Source: Coniella vitis | Lineage: Eukaryota; Ascomycota; Sordariomycetes; Diaporthales; Schizoparmaceae | Assembly: GCA_011317545.1 (NCBI GenBank) | Contig: WUJK01000015.1 | Coordinates: 1 to 64,000, forward strand | Reading direction: 5' to 3' | Length of the DNA stretch: 64,000 nt | Shown: piece after piece, positions 33,395 to 46,125 of the stretch | Numbering within the stretch: position 1 is the first letter of the stretch | Layout of the letters: every line of letters begins with the position of its first letter | Translations under genes and position numbers: made by a program | Notes under the pieces: generated by a model | The model's input: only the letters and a program-made list of their open reading frames with translations | Databases searched by the model: none | What the model was told of the DNA's origin: nothing

Positions 33395-35094
33395 ATGTCG
33401 ACACATGCAGACCCAGCCAGACAGCCTCTTCTCGCTTCGGTGAGCAGCGAGGCTGGCTATGCGGCTCCCGCCAGCACCAGCGCCAGTACCACTAAGCCCA
33501 AGATTGTGCACTTCTCTGCCGACGACCCAGCAGACCCCCGCAACTGGCCGCGGTGGAAGAAGTGGCTCACCATTGGGCCCATTCTCCTGATTGACCTGTC
33601 TGTGAGCTGGGGAGCCTCGGGCTTCTCGCCAGCCAGCGCCAAGTTTGCCAGTGACTTTGGACTGCCTGCTGGCATGGGCACCCTGGGACTGTCGTCGTAC
33701 GTGCTCGGCCTGGCTTTTGGCCCAATGACTTTGGCTCCGCTGTCAGAGGTATGCTGTCTCTCCGCCTTCGATCCCCGCTGTCTGCTCGACCCTCGATAAT
33801 GCATGCATTGACACAGCTTGCTACTCTAGTACTATGGACGACGCCCCATCTACATCTACTCGTACTTCATCTACCTCGTCCTTCTCGCCGCCGCTGCAGT
33901 CTCGCCGAATTTGGCAGTCTTCCTGCCTGTTCGAGTGCTTTCGGGCTACTTTGCTTCGGTGACCATCGCCAACTTTGGAGGAACCATTGCCGACTTGTAC
34001 CACCCTCATGACACGGGTCCAGCCATGTCGCTGTATCTATGGGCTGCGACGTGTGGCTCCCCGAGCGGCTTCTTTCTGATGTCCTTTGTTGCCCAATCCA
34101 ACGGGTGGAGAAGCGTCTTTTGGGCTCTACTGGCCGTCTGCGGCACCCTCTGGGCTATAATGACGCTGTCACTGATCTACTGCGGCGAGACTCGGCACAG
34201 CATCATACTTGCCGATAAGGCCAGGAGAGAGCAAGATGCGAGGGGAGACGGGACCGCTGTTGACATTCCCGAGCACCTGCGCAAGCGCAGTGCCCATGAA
34301 CTTGTCCGCGTTGCCTTGTCCAGACCGTTCAGGTTCCTTGGTACCGAAGCCATCATCGTCTTTGCCGCCTTATACAATGGATATCTGTATGGCTTGAGCT
34401 TCCTCTTCAACACGGCTTTTACGCTTGTATTTGGACACGGTCATGGTCTGGACACTGTTGGAGTTGGAATCTGTTTTCTTGGGTTGTGCTTTGGAATCAG
34501 TCTTGGTCCCATCACCAATATCTGGCAAGAAAAGTACTACCAGCGTCAAGTACACAGGTCTGGTGGAAAGAACATGCCTGAGGCTCGCGTGGAGCCCGTG
34601 GGTAAGATTGCAGCAGCTTGTAAGTTCAAAATCGTTGTGACTGTGACATGCCCGACTGCCGTTCTTGTCGATCACTGACGCATTCTTCAGTGTTGCCAAT
34701 TTCCCTTCTCTGGTTTGCGTGGACTACAGATCCGAGGTTTCATCCCATCGTGCCCGTGCTGGCTTCTGCTCTTTGGGGCTGGAGTTTCTATTCTCTCATC
34801 TTGATGACATTTACCTACACTGAAGATTCGTACAAGCAGTACTCTGCCTCGGCTCTGGCAGGAATCGGCCTCATTCGGAATTTATTCGGGGCTGCCTTCC
34901 CATTGTTCGCGCACGGCCTCTTTACAAGCTTAGGCTATCAATGGGCAGGCACGCTTCTCGCCGGACTTGCGCTCGTTCTGGTCCCTATCCCCTTTGTGTT
35001 GAGCCGATATGGACGGATTCTGCGAGAAAAGAGTCCTTGGGCACGAGAGCACATGGATGACCTTGAGGGCGACGAAACCGAGCAGCCTGAGTAA
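33395..35094 (+). CDS. MFS drug/polyamine transporter (DHA1-like)
   Basis: Exons 33395-33748, 33830-34619 and 34691-35094 give 515 residues. The cytosolic N-terminus contains the motif VHFSADDPADPRNWPRWKKW, typical of the Tpo1/Flu1-like branch of the 12-spanner drug:H+ antiporters. Motif A-like YYGRRPIYIYS follows the second helix, and LSGYFASVTIANFGGTIADL is in the fourth. Twelve hydrophobic segments can be counted. The central loop carries EHLRKRSAHELVRVALSRPF. The C-terminus is acidic (DDLEGDETEQPE). Such proteins export xenobiotics, polyamines or self-made toxic metabolites; the substrate is not predictable. No biosynthetic enzyme is adjacent. Convergent with the permease gene. Confidence 0.9.
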
Positions 35095-35249
35095 TCCCGT
35101 CAGGACATATTGTGATATTGAAACCAGACGTCTTGTTCCTCGATATATTTATTTGTCTTCATTACTCATATCTTCTTTCTCCTCCATCTTGTCCTGTGTG
35201 TTCCCAGCTCGCGCTCTCGCTGTCTTCTTTGTCTGGCTGCTGTTGGCAC

Positions 35250-37424
35250 TTACGAGACGGCCGTCAACCCGTCTGACTGCGGAGGCCCTTCGTAAACTGG
35301 AGGGAAATTCGTCGTCAGCCTTGGGTCGTCGAAAAGAGATGGTGAAGAAAACATTGAACATTCTTACCCATGCGAGCATAGACTGCATACCAGACGGCGC
35401 TGAGAGCCATGAAGGCGAAGAAGACGACAATGGCATAATTCATGCTCGTCTCGGTTACCGGCAGCGTTGTCGGCATCGAAAACAAGACCGTCTCAAACAT
35501 GATCCACGTCAAGGCGATAATATTAATGGGCCAACCAAGAACCCTGCCCATGGTCCATCTCGCTTCATTGACATCTTTTCGGTGGTGAAATAGCGAAATG
35601 GCAATGGGAATACCATACGACACGGCGAGCGAAATGACACCCACACTCACGAATGCAAGGAATGCCGATGAAGAGCCTAGATTGATCACACCCAATAACA
35701 TCTGGATTACTGTGGTCAGGCCGAGCGCCCAGATGGGTGTGCCATGGCGTGAGTCAACTTTGGACCAGAGATGGGCAAGTGGAATCGCATTGTCGCGCGC
35801 AAATGCCCAGGTACATCGCGATGCGGCAACGGTAATGGATATGGAGCAGAAAAAGGTGATGACCAGAACAAGAAAGGTCAAGCCAAGGCCACCGCCAGGG
35901 GAGTCCATGACCTTGTTGAAGATGTAAGGCAGGACCTGGCCGATCGGGGCATCCAACATCTCCTCGAGGGGCGGGAGGGTAGCGCAGATTGGGCTGTTGG
36001 TTCATGCATATCAGATCAGCTCTTGCTATCGACTATTTGTCGCTTTCGCTAGGACGGGTACGGGATCGCGTCAACATACAGGACGAAAAATAGACCTGCA
36101 ATGCCACCCACAGGCACACAGAGCGAGAGGGCCTTCGGCAACTTCTTTGCAGGGTCGTCACACTCTTCGGCCATGGAAGTGATCATGCCCAGTGCCGAAA
36201 AGCTAAAGACTGGTCAGCATGATCATCGCCTTAAAAGGATGGCACTGCAAGTTATGTCATGTCACTCACGTGTAGGCAGAAGGCTACACGGAAACACTAA
36301 AGTTAGCTACGGCTTCGTTCGCATATGGGACCGCATTCGCCTTACCAGCATGCCGATGAAGAAGGAGAACCCTCCCCACCCAGAAAGTGACGTGTCATAA
36401 GCGCCCTTCAACATTTGGTGCCTGTCAGTTTTCGGGACATTCTTCGAGTTCGGGGAAGAAAATGTTTGCACACATACAAGTGTGTCTCTTGCAGAATGAC
36501 GTCCAACGGATGCCTTGGTCGACAAGCAGACGAGCGTAATCAGAATGCTGATAGCAGTGAAAACGGCGCAGATGGTATCCACCATGGGCAGCACCCTATT
36601 GCCATAGGCGACAATGAAGAAGGTGATGAAGCAGACGGCATAAAACATGAGAAGCAGCTGCCATGATGACGGGGCCCATTCTGGCTTATACAGAGCCACG
36701 GTTGCGGCAACCAGCGAGGCGAAGCCAAAGTTGATGGACAGGGTGATGGTCCAGTTGCCAATGAGCCATGTCCAGCCGGTGATGAAGGAGAGGACAGTGC
36801 GGTACTGCGGACTTGCAAGTTGGAAAGACCAGTAGTATGGCCCGGCAGATGTTGGATAGCGTGAAGCGAATTCACCAAGAGAGAGGGCGATACATTCATC
36901 GACTATGCATGCAACAACCCAGCCAACGAACATGGGAAGTTGTCCTATGAATTAAAGGGTAGTTAGCAACGGCGAATACTTGGACTGTGTCCCTTTTCTG
37001 GCGGTTTTTATGGAATCGACTTGCCTCCGCCATATATCGCACTGATCAAGGGGCTTCCGAAGCCAAATGGTATCTGTGATGGAACCAAATCATTGGTTAG
37101 AAACAGTGACCAAGAAGGGGGAGGGGGGGTGGCCAGGTGGCATCGAGCATGACAAGAAGTGATAAGATCGAGCATACGAGTTCATGTTGCTTCACGGTTT
37201 ACCAGAATCAAAATGAAAGGACTCACAGCTGCAATAGCCAAGGACTGGAATAACAGTGTAAACATGCCTCGATTCCGTTGTAACTCAGACGTGTATCCCA
37301 GAGCCGTCAGGTCGTCCAGCTCCGTGACGGTGCCCTTTTGCGGTTGAGCCTCCTCATCGTTGCTATTGCAAGACGAGCCTGGTCTAGCCTTTGGCTTTTC
37401 TTGGCTGGCATCAATGACTTGCAT
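35250..37424 (-). CDS. APC-family amino-acid/GABA/choline permease
   Basis: Eight exons, 37424-37227, 37073-37025, 36944-36478, 36405-36346, 36283-36270, 36202-36080, 35993-35368 and 35296-35250, sum to 527 residues with phase kept throughout. Sequence such as LGYTSELQRNRGMFTLLFQS, CIALSLGEFASRYPTSAGPY and SGWGGFSFFIGMLPSAYTFS is typical of the fungal Uga4/Hnm1-like branch of the APC superfamily, proton-coupled importers with about 12 helices. Substrate could be GABA, choline or another amine. Intron 2 uses a GC donor (GGAG|GCAAGT) and yields SAIYGGGQLPMFVG. Intron 3 has an unusual AAG acceptor. Exon 5 is only 14 nt (PSAYT). The last exon gives YEGPPQSDGLTAVS. Confidence 0.87.
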
Positions 37425-38042
37425 GTTGGGTCGTTGTTTTCACGGAGATTGCTTCTGCTGGTATTGGCTTTCGTTTACTGAAGGAAACGTCCAGCAACCT
37501 TGACGAAGAAAGAGGGAGGGGGCTTATGACGATAACCACAACCGCATCAGCCTGCGGGATCGATGGAACAGAGCTGCCTGTACTAGGGAGCTGGATGCAC
37601 GTCCAGTCTTAAGACTGTATGTACGACTCTTACTCGCGAAGCCAGAAAGAACGCTTGATTTATAGCAACCGACAAATCGGGATTCGCCCTTTATTACCCC
37701 AGGTTTTTGGAAGCTATACTCCGGCTCCCCTTCCCCCCCCCCTTTCCGTCCCACGTCCAGACCGCACCGAGCATAGATTATCAATTACTATTTGTGCCTG
37801 GATACGATCTACTCGCTCTTGTCTCGTCATACCTTGATTCTTCTCTCTCTCTCTCTCACCTGCCATATACCAGTTTCTTTCCTGATCAAAACTTGCCGAG
37901 AGTACGCCGAGAGATAGACTGGCTAGATACAAAGCAGATAACCTGCCCAAAAAAAGAAAAGCAGTTTCATCACTTGTTGCCGCCTGCCCAACTAACGGCT
38001 TTCGATTTCGTTGATATCTCTCCCCTGATGATGATGATGATG

Positions 38043-38079
<37 letters not shown>

Positions 38080-38863
38080 ATATCATTTTTAGAAACTGAT
38101 CTCTTTTGATTGGACTTCTCCCCCAACCCCACGCCGGAAGAAGCTTGGCAAAAAACATTTTTGCAGTGTAACGGGCAATGCAATGCGCATACATACCGCT
38201 TATCATGTTCCCTCCGAGCATATGGAGTATCACAGACGTTTGACATGCAGCCCCAGCAACTAACAAGTGTGTCCTTTCCCCCCCCCCTCCTCTTTCTCAA
38301 GATAACGGCGCCTCTTGGATATCCACATTGATTGTTGAGCCAGGAAAGGGGGGAACAGGCCGGACAGGGTAACCTCAACCTCTTGATCTTTGAAGAAGAA
38401 AAAAAAAAAAAGGCAGAGAAAAGAAAAAGGAGGAACAGTGATATTCTGCTAGCCTAGTCGATGGATTGAGGTGTATCTATCTCTCCCTAGTGTTAGGAGC
38501 GAGGAGGCGCCGGGCTGCCCGTTTGTTTGTTCTTGGATAGTTTATCCTCGCCAAATTCTTTAGACAAAGACTTCACTCTGTGTTCCCGTTTCCGCATACC
38601 GTCTGCTTTTATATCAAACCCTTTGTATACACTGACCAACCTGCATGGCGTTTTCGGAGGAAAAAGTGATATTATCGTGCAGTAATGAATTTGTCACCAA
38701 CAGTTGAGGTGATGAGTGAATTTCCTTGGATTCATTTCCTCGGCTTTTTGAATTAGTCCTGATAACCTTCCAACCTTGCATTAGCATCCATGCTATCCTT
38801 GCGTTGATAAAACCCAAACCATTGAAGAAAAGAAGAAGAATGAATGGAAAATAACTTCATGCC
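37425..38863. other. Intergenic, permease upstream region with microsatellites
   Basis: 1.44 kb with no supported gene. It holds a CT run (about 37842-37858), C runs near 37733-37742 and 38279-38287, and a compound trinucleotide repeat (listed separately). The permease promoter must lie at its left end and the IKS1 3' end at its right. Confidence 0.6.
38026..38075. repeat. Compound microsatellite (GAT)n(CTG)n
   Basis: About six GAT units run directly into about ten CTG units. It lies roughly 600 bp upstream of the permease start, outside any supported coding exon. Confidence 0.9.
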
Positions 38864-41153
38864 TCAAAAATCAAAATTGTCCCAATCCCAATGCTCGTGA
38901 CTCCCTGGTGCATAGCACAACTGGCCCTTGCCCGGAAACACAAACACAAAAGCAACGTGACCCAGTAACAGAATGAGGGTTTGGTACAACTCCAAGTTCC
39001 AAGAGAGATCAACCGCCGCTGCAACGATAAGTCCGCCGCCCACAGCCAAGAGCGTGCCTGGCCAGCAGGCCCGCGCGAGCAATGCAATCTTGACGAGGAA
39101 CAATAGGAACCGCAGAGCAGGCGAGGTGGGCTCGTGCAGTCTCCACCAGATGTAGTACCATTGTGCTCGCAGTGAGCCGAGCCATGTTGCTGGAGGCGCC
39201 TCGAGGAGATGGGGTGCGGCAGCAGTGCCATTGGCTGCTCTGGCGTGAATGAATGGGCTCGAGTGGTGGTGCACGGGTGAACTTGGGCGATAGTCGTCGT
39301 CGTCGTCGTCGTGGCCGTGGCTGCGCGAGGGTGAAATGGTTGCGGCGCGTTGTGTTCGTGGTGTTGTGGGTGTGGGTAGCTTTTGTAGGCTGTTGCTGAT
39401 CGTTGGGCGCGGCGAGTCGTCTTCCTTGCGGGTGTAAGAGAGGTCTTCTTGCGATGCCGATTGCACAGTGGCATGCTTTGTTGGCTCTATAAATGACAAA
39501 ATTAGGCGTCTGCCTGGTCGCGAGCGAGAGGAAGAAGAGAAGGAAAATTTGCAGCATACCTGGCACAGGCGTCCCAGACGGTGCTGGTGAATCCAAACTT
39601 TGGATTCTCCGCCCGGGAATGTTGAGTGCCGGTCCTGACGCCCTTGCCATATCGTCCAGCTTGGCCACGTTCTTGACCGCACTGAGCACCTCATTTGCGC
39701 TTGGCCTGTCGTTGGGATTGAGTGCCAGAAGCTGCTTCAAGAGCGTATATAGCTCGCCAGGCAACTCGGGCCGCTCCCTTCTCTCGTCTTTGAAGCCTTT
39801 CCAATCTGTTATCTCGGCGCGCAGCATGTCTATGTCTTCGAGTTCCTCATGAATGGTATTTGCGGCCTGGTATGGCAGGCGACCAAAGCACATGAAATAC
39901 AGAATCATGCCAAGAGAGAAGATATCAGACTTGGTGGTGAAATTGCCATATCTTCCTGTCGTGGCATCCTGTCGTAGCACTTCAGGCGCACAGTACGAAA
40001 TCGTCCCAGTCGAGCCTGTAGACTTGCGAATCATGTTCTCGGCCTGCACCTCGCCAAAGTCGCTGATGAGGCAGGTCGTCTTGCCCCTCTCCTCGTGCAA
40101 GAGACAGTTGCTTGGCTTGAGATCGCGGTGGATGTAGTTGGCAGCATGCAGATAGGCCAAACCAGCAGTGATGTCCCGAAAGTACGAGTAGATTTCCTGT
40201 GGCTGCAACTGCGACTGCGCCGACCACAGATTGTTGGACGGAGTGTCGATCTGCCCTCTGGACCGTCGCCGCATACGAGCCTTCAACTCCTCCTTGGTGG
40301 CCTCTCCGGGCACACTCCCGACGACCTTCTTCCACAAATCCCCTCCATTGCAGTACTGCTGGAGGATGAACGCGCACGCAACGGTAGGGCTAAAGCGACT
40401 GAGCTGGACATCCTCGAGCCAGACGTGCCGGTACGAGACAAGATTCGGGTGCGAGAGCTTGGCGAGCAGCTCAACTTCCAGCAGGACTTTTTCGAGCCAT
40501 GCATGGTCATCGCCAACAGGGACGCGCTTGCACGCGAAATGGCCCAGATGGCAGCCGTCGATTTCGTGGCGCACAAGCAGGACCACGCCCTTGCCGCCGC
40601 GGCCGAGCTCGCTTTCCTCCACAAAGAACGTCTTGAAGTAGTCTGGCTGGAAGGCGGTTCTGCGAATACGGCTGCCGTTCTGGACTTCGGGCGTGCTTGA
40701 CACAAACTCGGCGGACTCGACGTCCTCGGGTAGGCTGCTGTTGCTCAGCTCGTCGTCGTGGAAGGGCTCGACAAGTCGGCGGATGGGGCTCGAGGGCGGG
40801 TGATCGGGGCGGAAGAAGTCGTTTCCGCGCAGCATACGGAAGTAGTCTGGGTCGAGGTACGAGTCGCTGTCATCCGAGGCATCATAGGCTCGTTCCGGCG
40901 AGGCTGGACGGAGGGGTTGGTGGCATGCTGGGCACTCGGCCAGGGCGCGGTCGAGTTCGAGGCGGCGCGACGAGGGGTCGCGCACAACAACTGCATTGTG
41001 ATGGCGTCTGGAGGGAAGAAAAGAGCACTGTCAGCAGGTCCAAGTCCGGACCAAGGCACAGAAGAAACTCGGACAAAGCAAAGATACTCGAGGATTGACT
41101 ATGACGTACAAAACAATCTCGCGACCGCGAGTGTGGTAAGGGACGATGGACAT
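38864..41153 (-). CDS. IKS1: Iks1-type serine/threonine kinase
   Basis: Exons 41153-41110, 41007-39560 and 39486-38864 encode 704 residues. The first exon is MSIVPYHTRGREIVL, joined to RHHNAVVVRDPSSRRLELDR and a CPACHQPL motif. The kinase domain has ELGRGGKGVVLLV, the ATP lysine in FACKRVP, HRDLKPSNCLL, DFGEVQAEN and SYCAPEVLRQD. After a Ser/Pro-rich linker containing an Asp run (HGHDDDDDDY), two hydrophobic segments (WPGTLLAVGGGLIVAAAVDL and LILLLGHVAFVFVF) lie close to the C-terminus NFDF. A kinase with this tail matches yeast Iks1, a poorly characterised kinase. Junction phases agree and donors are standard. Confidence 0.9.
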
Positions 41154-41601
41154 GGTGGCGGCGAGGCCGGATCACGACGCATCAGCATGTGGCAATCGAA
41201 GTGGGCATTGTAAGGAGAAGCGAGCACACTGCCCTGGAGCGTGTAGACAGAACTTGCCCGATTGTGTTGCGGTGCTCAAAGGTGAAGATGTTGTGATTAG
41301 AGTTCCGGAGGAGTGCCCAAAGTGCTTGCTGCGGTAGTTCGCGGCTTACAGAGGCCTCACGTCAGTGTGCAGGGGAATAAGCGGGGGCTGCGGGGGGTAG
41401 TAGGTGGGCCGGAAAGGCTTGGTACAGCGCTAATTCTAGGGCCTTCCATGTCGATTTACCTAGCAACGGGCCCTGCAAGCACAGCTGACCCACTACATAT
41501 CATAGTAGCCCCATCCTCCAATCCCACTGTAAGAGCCTCAAGGGCCTCGCTCTACTCTACTATGTAGCGACTTGCCAGCACGGCGTGTTACCGGCCTGAT
41601 T
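41154..41601. other. Intergenic, IKS1 promoter
   Basis: 448 bp between the IKS1 start and the 3' end of the GH79 gene, both minus strand. Nothing else seen. Confidence 0.55.
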
Positions 41602-43193
41602 CTACTGCAAATACACCACCAACGCCTCGCTCGCTGCTAGGGTAAACGTGGCCTGGCCTGCCGACACAGTCGTTGTCTCGTACGTCTCGGTCCCGCTGAC
41701 CACACACGTCCCATTCGCATAGTGTTGCCCACCCCACGATGGATTCCCGCCCTGGTCCTGCCGCGACAACGCGCTCGCTGCCGTCAGCCGCTTCGCCTTG
41801 ACACTGCTGGCCGTCAGGCCTGTCAGCACAAACGACGTCGAGTTGCGCGTTCCGGATCCGGCGTAATAGTCCGAGTTGTACAGCAGCACCCGCAGCGGCT
41901 CCCCTGCCGAATCGTACGTCGCATAGCCGGCGTAGTTGCTGCTGCCCGTGTCGAGCGCCGTCAAGTGCGCGCCGTCCGCCAGAAAGGCCACGGCGGCGGT
42001 GGCCCCATAATACGGCGCGCCCATGTCGTAGCGGCCCCAGAAGCAGTAATAGCAGTTGCCAATGGTGCCCTGGTGGAAGTAGGTGCGCGTGATGTTGAGG
42101 TACGTTGCGCGGACCGTGTAGTCGAGCGTCCACAGTGCGGCGCCAAACGTGGGCGACACGGTCGCCGCGCCGCCGCCAGAGACCGAGTTGGTCTCGCCCA
42201 GTACGTACGGCTTGCCCACGCTCACGGCAGCGGCCACGTCCGCCGGGAACTGGTTCAGGTTGCTCACGATGCCCGAGTGTGTCATGAGGCTTTGCACGGT
42301 TCCGCCGGGATAGTTGTGGTGTGCGTAGGTCGCAACGTACTGCTGGACCGTGGTGTTTTCGGTCGCAATGAGCTCTGCAGCTCCCCAGGTGGGCGGCGCT
42401 GAATTGGAGTTGCCGGCTTGGATGATGTCTTGTCGGCCAAGTGCACTGCCAACCTCGATGTCCCAATTGTCTTGAGAGGCGGCATCTGTTGCCGGAGTCC
42501 ACGTCCCCGATGCAATGGGTTGACCGGCACTGGCCCAGTCTAGCCACAATTATCTTCAGTAGCTTCACAGCTTGTGTCGAGCGTGGAGTGAAGCAAAGGG
42601 CGGCACTTACACTCAGGCTCATTGCCCAGCTCGATAGCGAGCAGATTGCTCATGTCAGAAACAGCAACTTTGGCTGCAGCAATCGTGTTTGTAATGTTGT
42701 TCTTGCCACGGTCCAGGCCTAATACCACGCTGCCCTTGTACTCTCCAGCCAGGCTCATGAAGCTGGACCCAAAAGTCAGACTGTCGGGAGCATCGCTCGC
42801 ATCAGCGACTGTATAGACGACATCGGCAGAGGTCGTGGGGTCATAGAGTGCACGGTCTTGTGTCGTTCCTCCAATCCGTATGGGCGGCCAGGTCCCCGTC
42901 AGCGCCTCCCAATTCGAAAGACACTGTGTCGTGGCTGTCACGTTGGTGAAATAGGAAGGGAACGTGAAGAACTCGAAGCTACGAACGATGGTCAGAACGC
43001 GTTGGGTTTCCCCCACAGATAGACAGGCCTCTCAGCCGGCGAGATGTGCTCACGAGATACCGACTGGCGCTGGCGCCAGCGACGCGTATGAGTACCCGGC
43101 GACGCCTGTCGTTGTCGGCACAGCAAACGTAACCGCAGACACGAGCTTCGTGCCCACCGCAAGGACAGTGACGAGGTATAGAAGGCATGCCAT
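41602..43193 (-). CDS. Secreted glycoside hydrolase family 79 protein
   Basis: Exons 43193-43054, 42978-42611 and 42539-41602 give 481 residues. A signal peptide (MACLLYLVTVLAVGTKLVSA) is followed by a TIM-barrel with the acid/base Glu167 in AIELGNEPEYW and the nucleophile Glu285 in YVLGETNSVSGG. The start of the mature protein (SYASLAPAPVGISFEFFTFP) and WPPIRIGGTTQDRALYDP match the fungal GH79 beta-glucuronidase-like group. A C-terminal beta-sandwich follows (LRVLLYNSDYYAGSGTRNST to ASEALVVYLQ). Family members remove glucuronic acid or 4-O-methyl-glucuronic acid from arabinogalactan or proteoglycan-type chains; the exact specificity is not readable. About ten potential N-glycosylation sites. 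The middle junction is phase 1 (GAG T|AC). Confidence 0.9.
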
Positions 43194-43766
43194 GTTTCGT
43201 TTGGACAGGCTCGTGCTACGCAACCACCAAAGCTATTGCTTGAAGATGCATCCAGTCTTTTTTTTATGCCTCCCCGAGAAGCGTCAACGAGCAAATGCCT
43301 CGGCCTTGTCCAGCCCGAGCTGAGCCCACGGATCGGCACAATCAATAACAATCATCTTGAATTTTCCGGTCAACATGGAAGGCTTTCGTGGTGCGAGACA
43401 CCTTGGGCTCATTCAAGAGTCCATAGTTTGAACACGGGGCGGGTCTTGGCTGCTACCCCGAGCCCTACAATGGCAGACTATTCAAGGTTTCCCCATTTCG
43501 AGAAGACGAAAGAGACCTCGTGATCAGTTTTAGAAGCGCTTGATCGTTGATTGGTGCTTTATAGGCCCAAGGCCCGAAGCGGGCCGAGACGTCATAAGTA
43601 GCAGACTTCCGCATTTGTTTGCACGTCGGCTTGGCGTGTTTCCAGAGCTTAGCACACCGTGCGTTTGCTTTTTGATGGTATTATCCTAGTCTTGTAGTGT
43701 GAGGGCAACGGCAGTGGCTATAGTGTCATGGCACTTGCAGCCAATAGTCGGGAGTTGTGGGCCAAG

Positions 43767-43864
43767 GACTGAGTACCAAAGACTGAGTACCAAGGACTGA
43801 GTACCAAAGACTGAGTACCAAAGACTGAGTACCAAAACCTGAGTACCAAAAACTGGGTACCATC
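43767..43864. repeat. 14-bp tandem repeat, seven copies
   Basis: Seven head-to-tail copies of gactgagtaccaaa, starting at 43767, 43781, 43795, 43809, 43823, 43837 and 43851. The last two diverge (acctgagtaccaaa, aactgggtaccat). Confidence 0.93.
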
Positions 43865-44320
43865 GTCGTCTGCTACTGCACGTGCAGGCTCACGGATAGT
43901 AGACCTCCGTCTCCAATATTGTCCCCTTACGAACAACACCCCCAGTTATCCCCTCACTCTCCCAGCTGCGAAAGGAGCTACCATGACAATCTCCAATCAA
44001 TACCATAGTAGGCATGCAGGTGTGCTTGGCTGCGGGTCTCTAACATTTGTGCCACATTCCACAAGGGCTGAGCTGAATAGCACCCTGACCCGCGCGAGGC
44101 GCATCATGATCGCCAATTGGGGTGCAGTACAAGATCAAAAGCTACCTGTCCATCCAGGGCGAAAGTCTGCCTCACGAAAGTGGTTGTGCGTTTTGTTGCC
44201 ATTGCACCGCCGAAGCCCGTGACTGAGCGGAAATTCGCTTATGCAAATACAATCGAGTCGTGTGTATGTGATGACCAAGATTTCTGCTGCGTACTTTGCG
44301 CAGTATCAGGTCGACAATGA

Positions 44321-44353
44321 TTGGATATCCCTTGGATATCCCTTGGATATCCC
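44321..44353. repeat. 11-bp tandem repeat, three copies
   Basis: Three perfect copies of ttggatatccc, each with the palindrome GGATATCC. Confidence 0.93.
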
Positions 44354-45992
44354 TTTCACCCATGTTGACAGCATCAAGGGCCCGAATACTTACTCCCTTC
44401 AGATAGAAACACTTTCAACTGGGGGTTCCGCGCCTGGCTTTGGCAATCCCCGAGCACAAGTAAAAAGGGGACAGTTAGCTAGATTGCAGGCGCTCCACTG
44501 GCGTTCCTTGCAGTCAATCAGCATCAGAATGCATCATGGTTAATTGGACACGATTGTGGGAGAATGAATCCCTTTTCTCGAGGCGACTGACCAGGAACCA
44601 GAAAAATGCTTGTAGGGACAGGTGACGAAACATTTACATATGGCAGAGGAATATGGTGCACTGCGAGGGTCAGACAGTGACAGTAACACAAGAGAGCAGC
44701 AGCCCGTAAAATCCGCTTGACGAAGTTCCAGTATCGCCACCATCCATCTTCAACTGTGAGAGACGATTGGAAATCAAGACCGTCGTTCAAAGATCGAGAG
44801 ATGGGCGGGAAAACAGTAGGCCCCACATCGGAGATAATGTTGTGCTTCGAGAATTTTGGCATGAAACCGATCGCATGCTAAACGGTACAGATATGTAGCT
44901 GCCTGCTTGTTAGCCCACGAATCTCCGCTCGGCGCGGGCCGCAGTGTCACCATCGCGTCAGATTTATATCGAATAACAAAGCCTTGGGCAATCCAATCCG
45001 TCCATGACAACATGGGAGCACGGATTGCGGCTCAGTTCGGTGCCGGCAGAGGCGACCTCGCAGCCAGCCGCTTTGAAGACCCCCCATCAGTGGAACCAGG
45101 AGGACCTCCTTGATTGAGGCCCTCGCCGAAGTGGCGGCGTGCCGATTCTACTTTGCTGGAAGCCTCAGCGGCAGAAAGAAACCGAGTGTGGTGTTCGGAA
45201 CGTTGCGAAGTCCGGTCCTGTGGGCTTCTCTGAGAAGAATTTTGCCCACACTTTATCTTGATAGGCCGCTATCTGCCAATTGACCTTGGTCCCGTTTGGG
45301 GATGCCGAGGCTGCGCTGACTCCGTTGCGCAGGAGGATAGACTGCCGCACCCTTGGGTCTATAGCGAGGCGTTGCGGCTGAGTCGTAATGCTGCACAATG
45401 TGCGTACGTGCTTGAGGGTGTTCCCAAGCACGTCAGAGCAACCTGATCTGGAAGAAGTTTGCCCCCTTTTCCCCTGCTTGCAGAGTGAGACCGGAGCAAG
45501 GCCAGAGAAGGAAATATCATACTCTCTCCGGCTGTGGGTTTTGGCAACGAGGTTGTTGGCCCCTCTACAAATGACGCATACGACCACAACGTCGTTGATC
45601 TGTAAGATGCGTTGTCGCGGCTGAATCTCCCTTTTGGGTAGCTCTCGGCCGATCTGAGGCGGTGCTGCGGACACATAGCCGGTGACCGACCAGACCGATG
45701 CATCAGAAGTCCACCGACGTTGTGGAACGAACCGCCCGGTCGCTCCGGGATGGTTACCGTTTCAGTCTGGGGCGCCCGGTGGACCGACTCAGATACGGAG
45801 CCCTTAACTATATTTTAAAGTGCCTCGGCTGTGGACTCTTTGTGGTTGATGACCCGACCACCCTCAGACTAGATCGAGAACGTAGAACAGAGCTATGCCA
45901 CTGATTAAAAAACCAATTAGAAATACCTGTGCGGTGAAGTCCGTGGAAATTTGTAAAGGCGGGCGATTAAGCTATCCAGCTCAAATGAGCGA

Positions 45993-46000
45993 TATAAAAG
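45993..46000 (+). promoter_or_regulatory. TATA box of the NADP-dependent reductase gene
   Basis: TATAAAAG, 133 bp before the ATG at 46126, with no closer candidate. Confidence 0.6.
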
Positions 46001-46125
46001 CAATCATTGACCCTACCGGGTCGCTGTTAGTCTCTCAATGTGGTTCTAGCAGCGTTAGCCTCTGACAAAAGCCTCGTGCCTTCATCTCATTTCAGACACG
46101 AGCAACCCAAAAAATATCACATACC

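Larger units (their letters stand above)
43194..46125. other. Long intergenic region, no supported gene
   Basis: 2.9 kb, the longest gene-free stretch. It contains two short tandem repeats (listed separately). Frames of up to about 170 codons lack any recognisable domain. The right end carries a TATA box for the reductase gene. Confidence 0.6.

Noticed and set aside
41588..42622. 344-codon minus-strand frame in the GH79 locus
   Set aside because: Same strand but another frame of the GH79 exon; Arg/His-rich shadow of GC-rich codons, no signal or motif.
31000..43200. Secondary-metabolite gene cluster around the first MFS transporter
   Set aside because: No polyketide synthase, peptide synthetase, terpene synthase or pathway regulator is present; neighbours are a permease, a kinase and a GH79 enzyme.
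43760..43865. CRISPR-like or transposon-end repeats
   Set aside because: Direct 14-bp copies with no spacer, no inverted ends and no transposase nearby.
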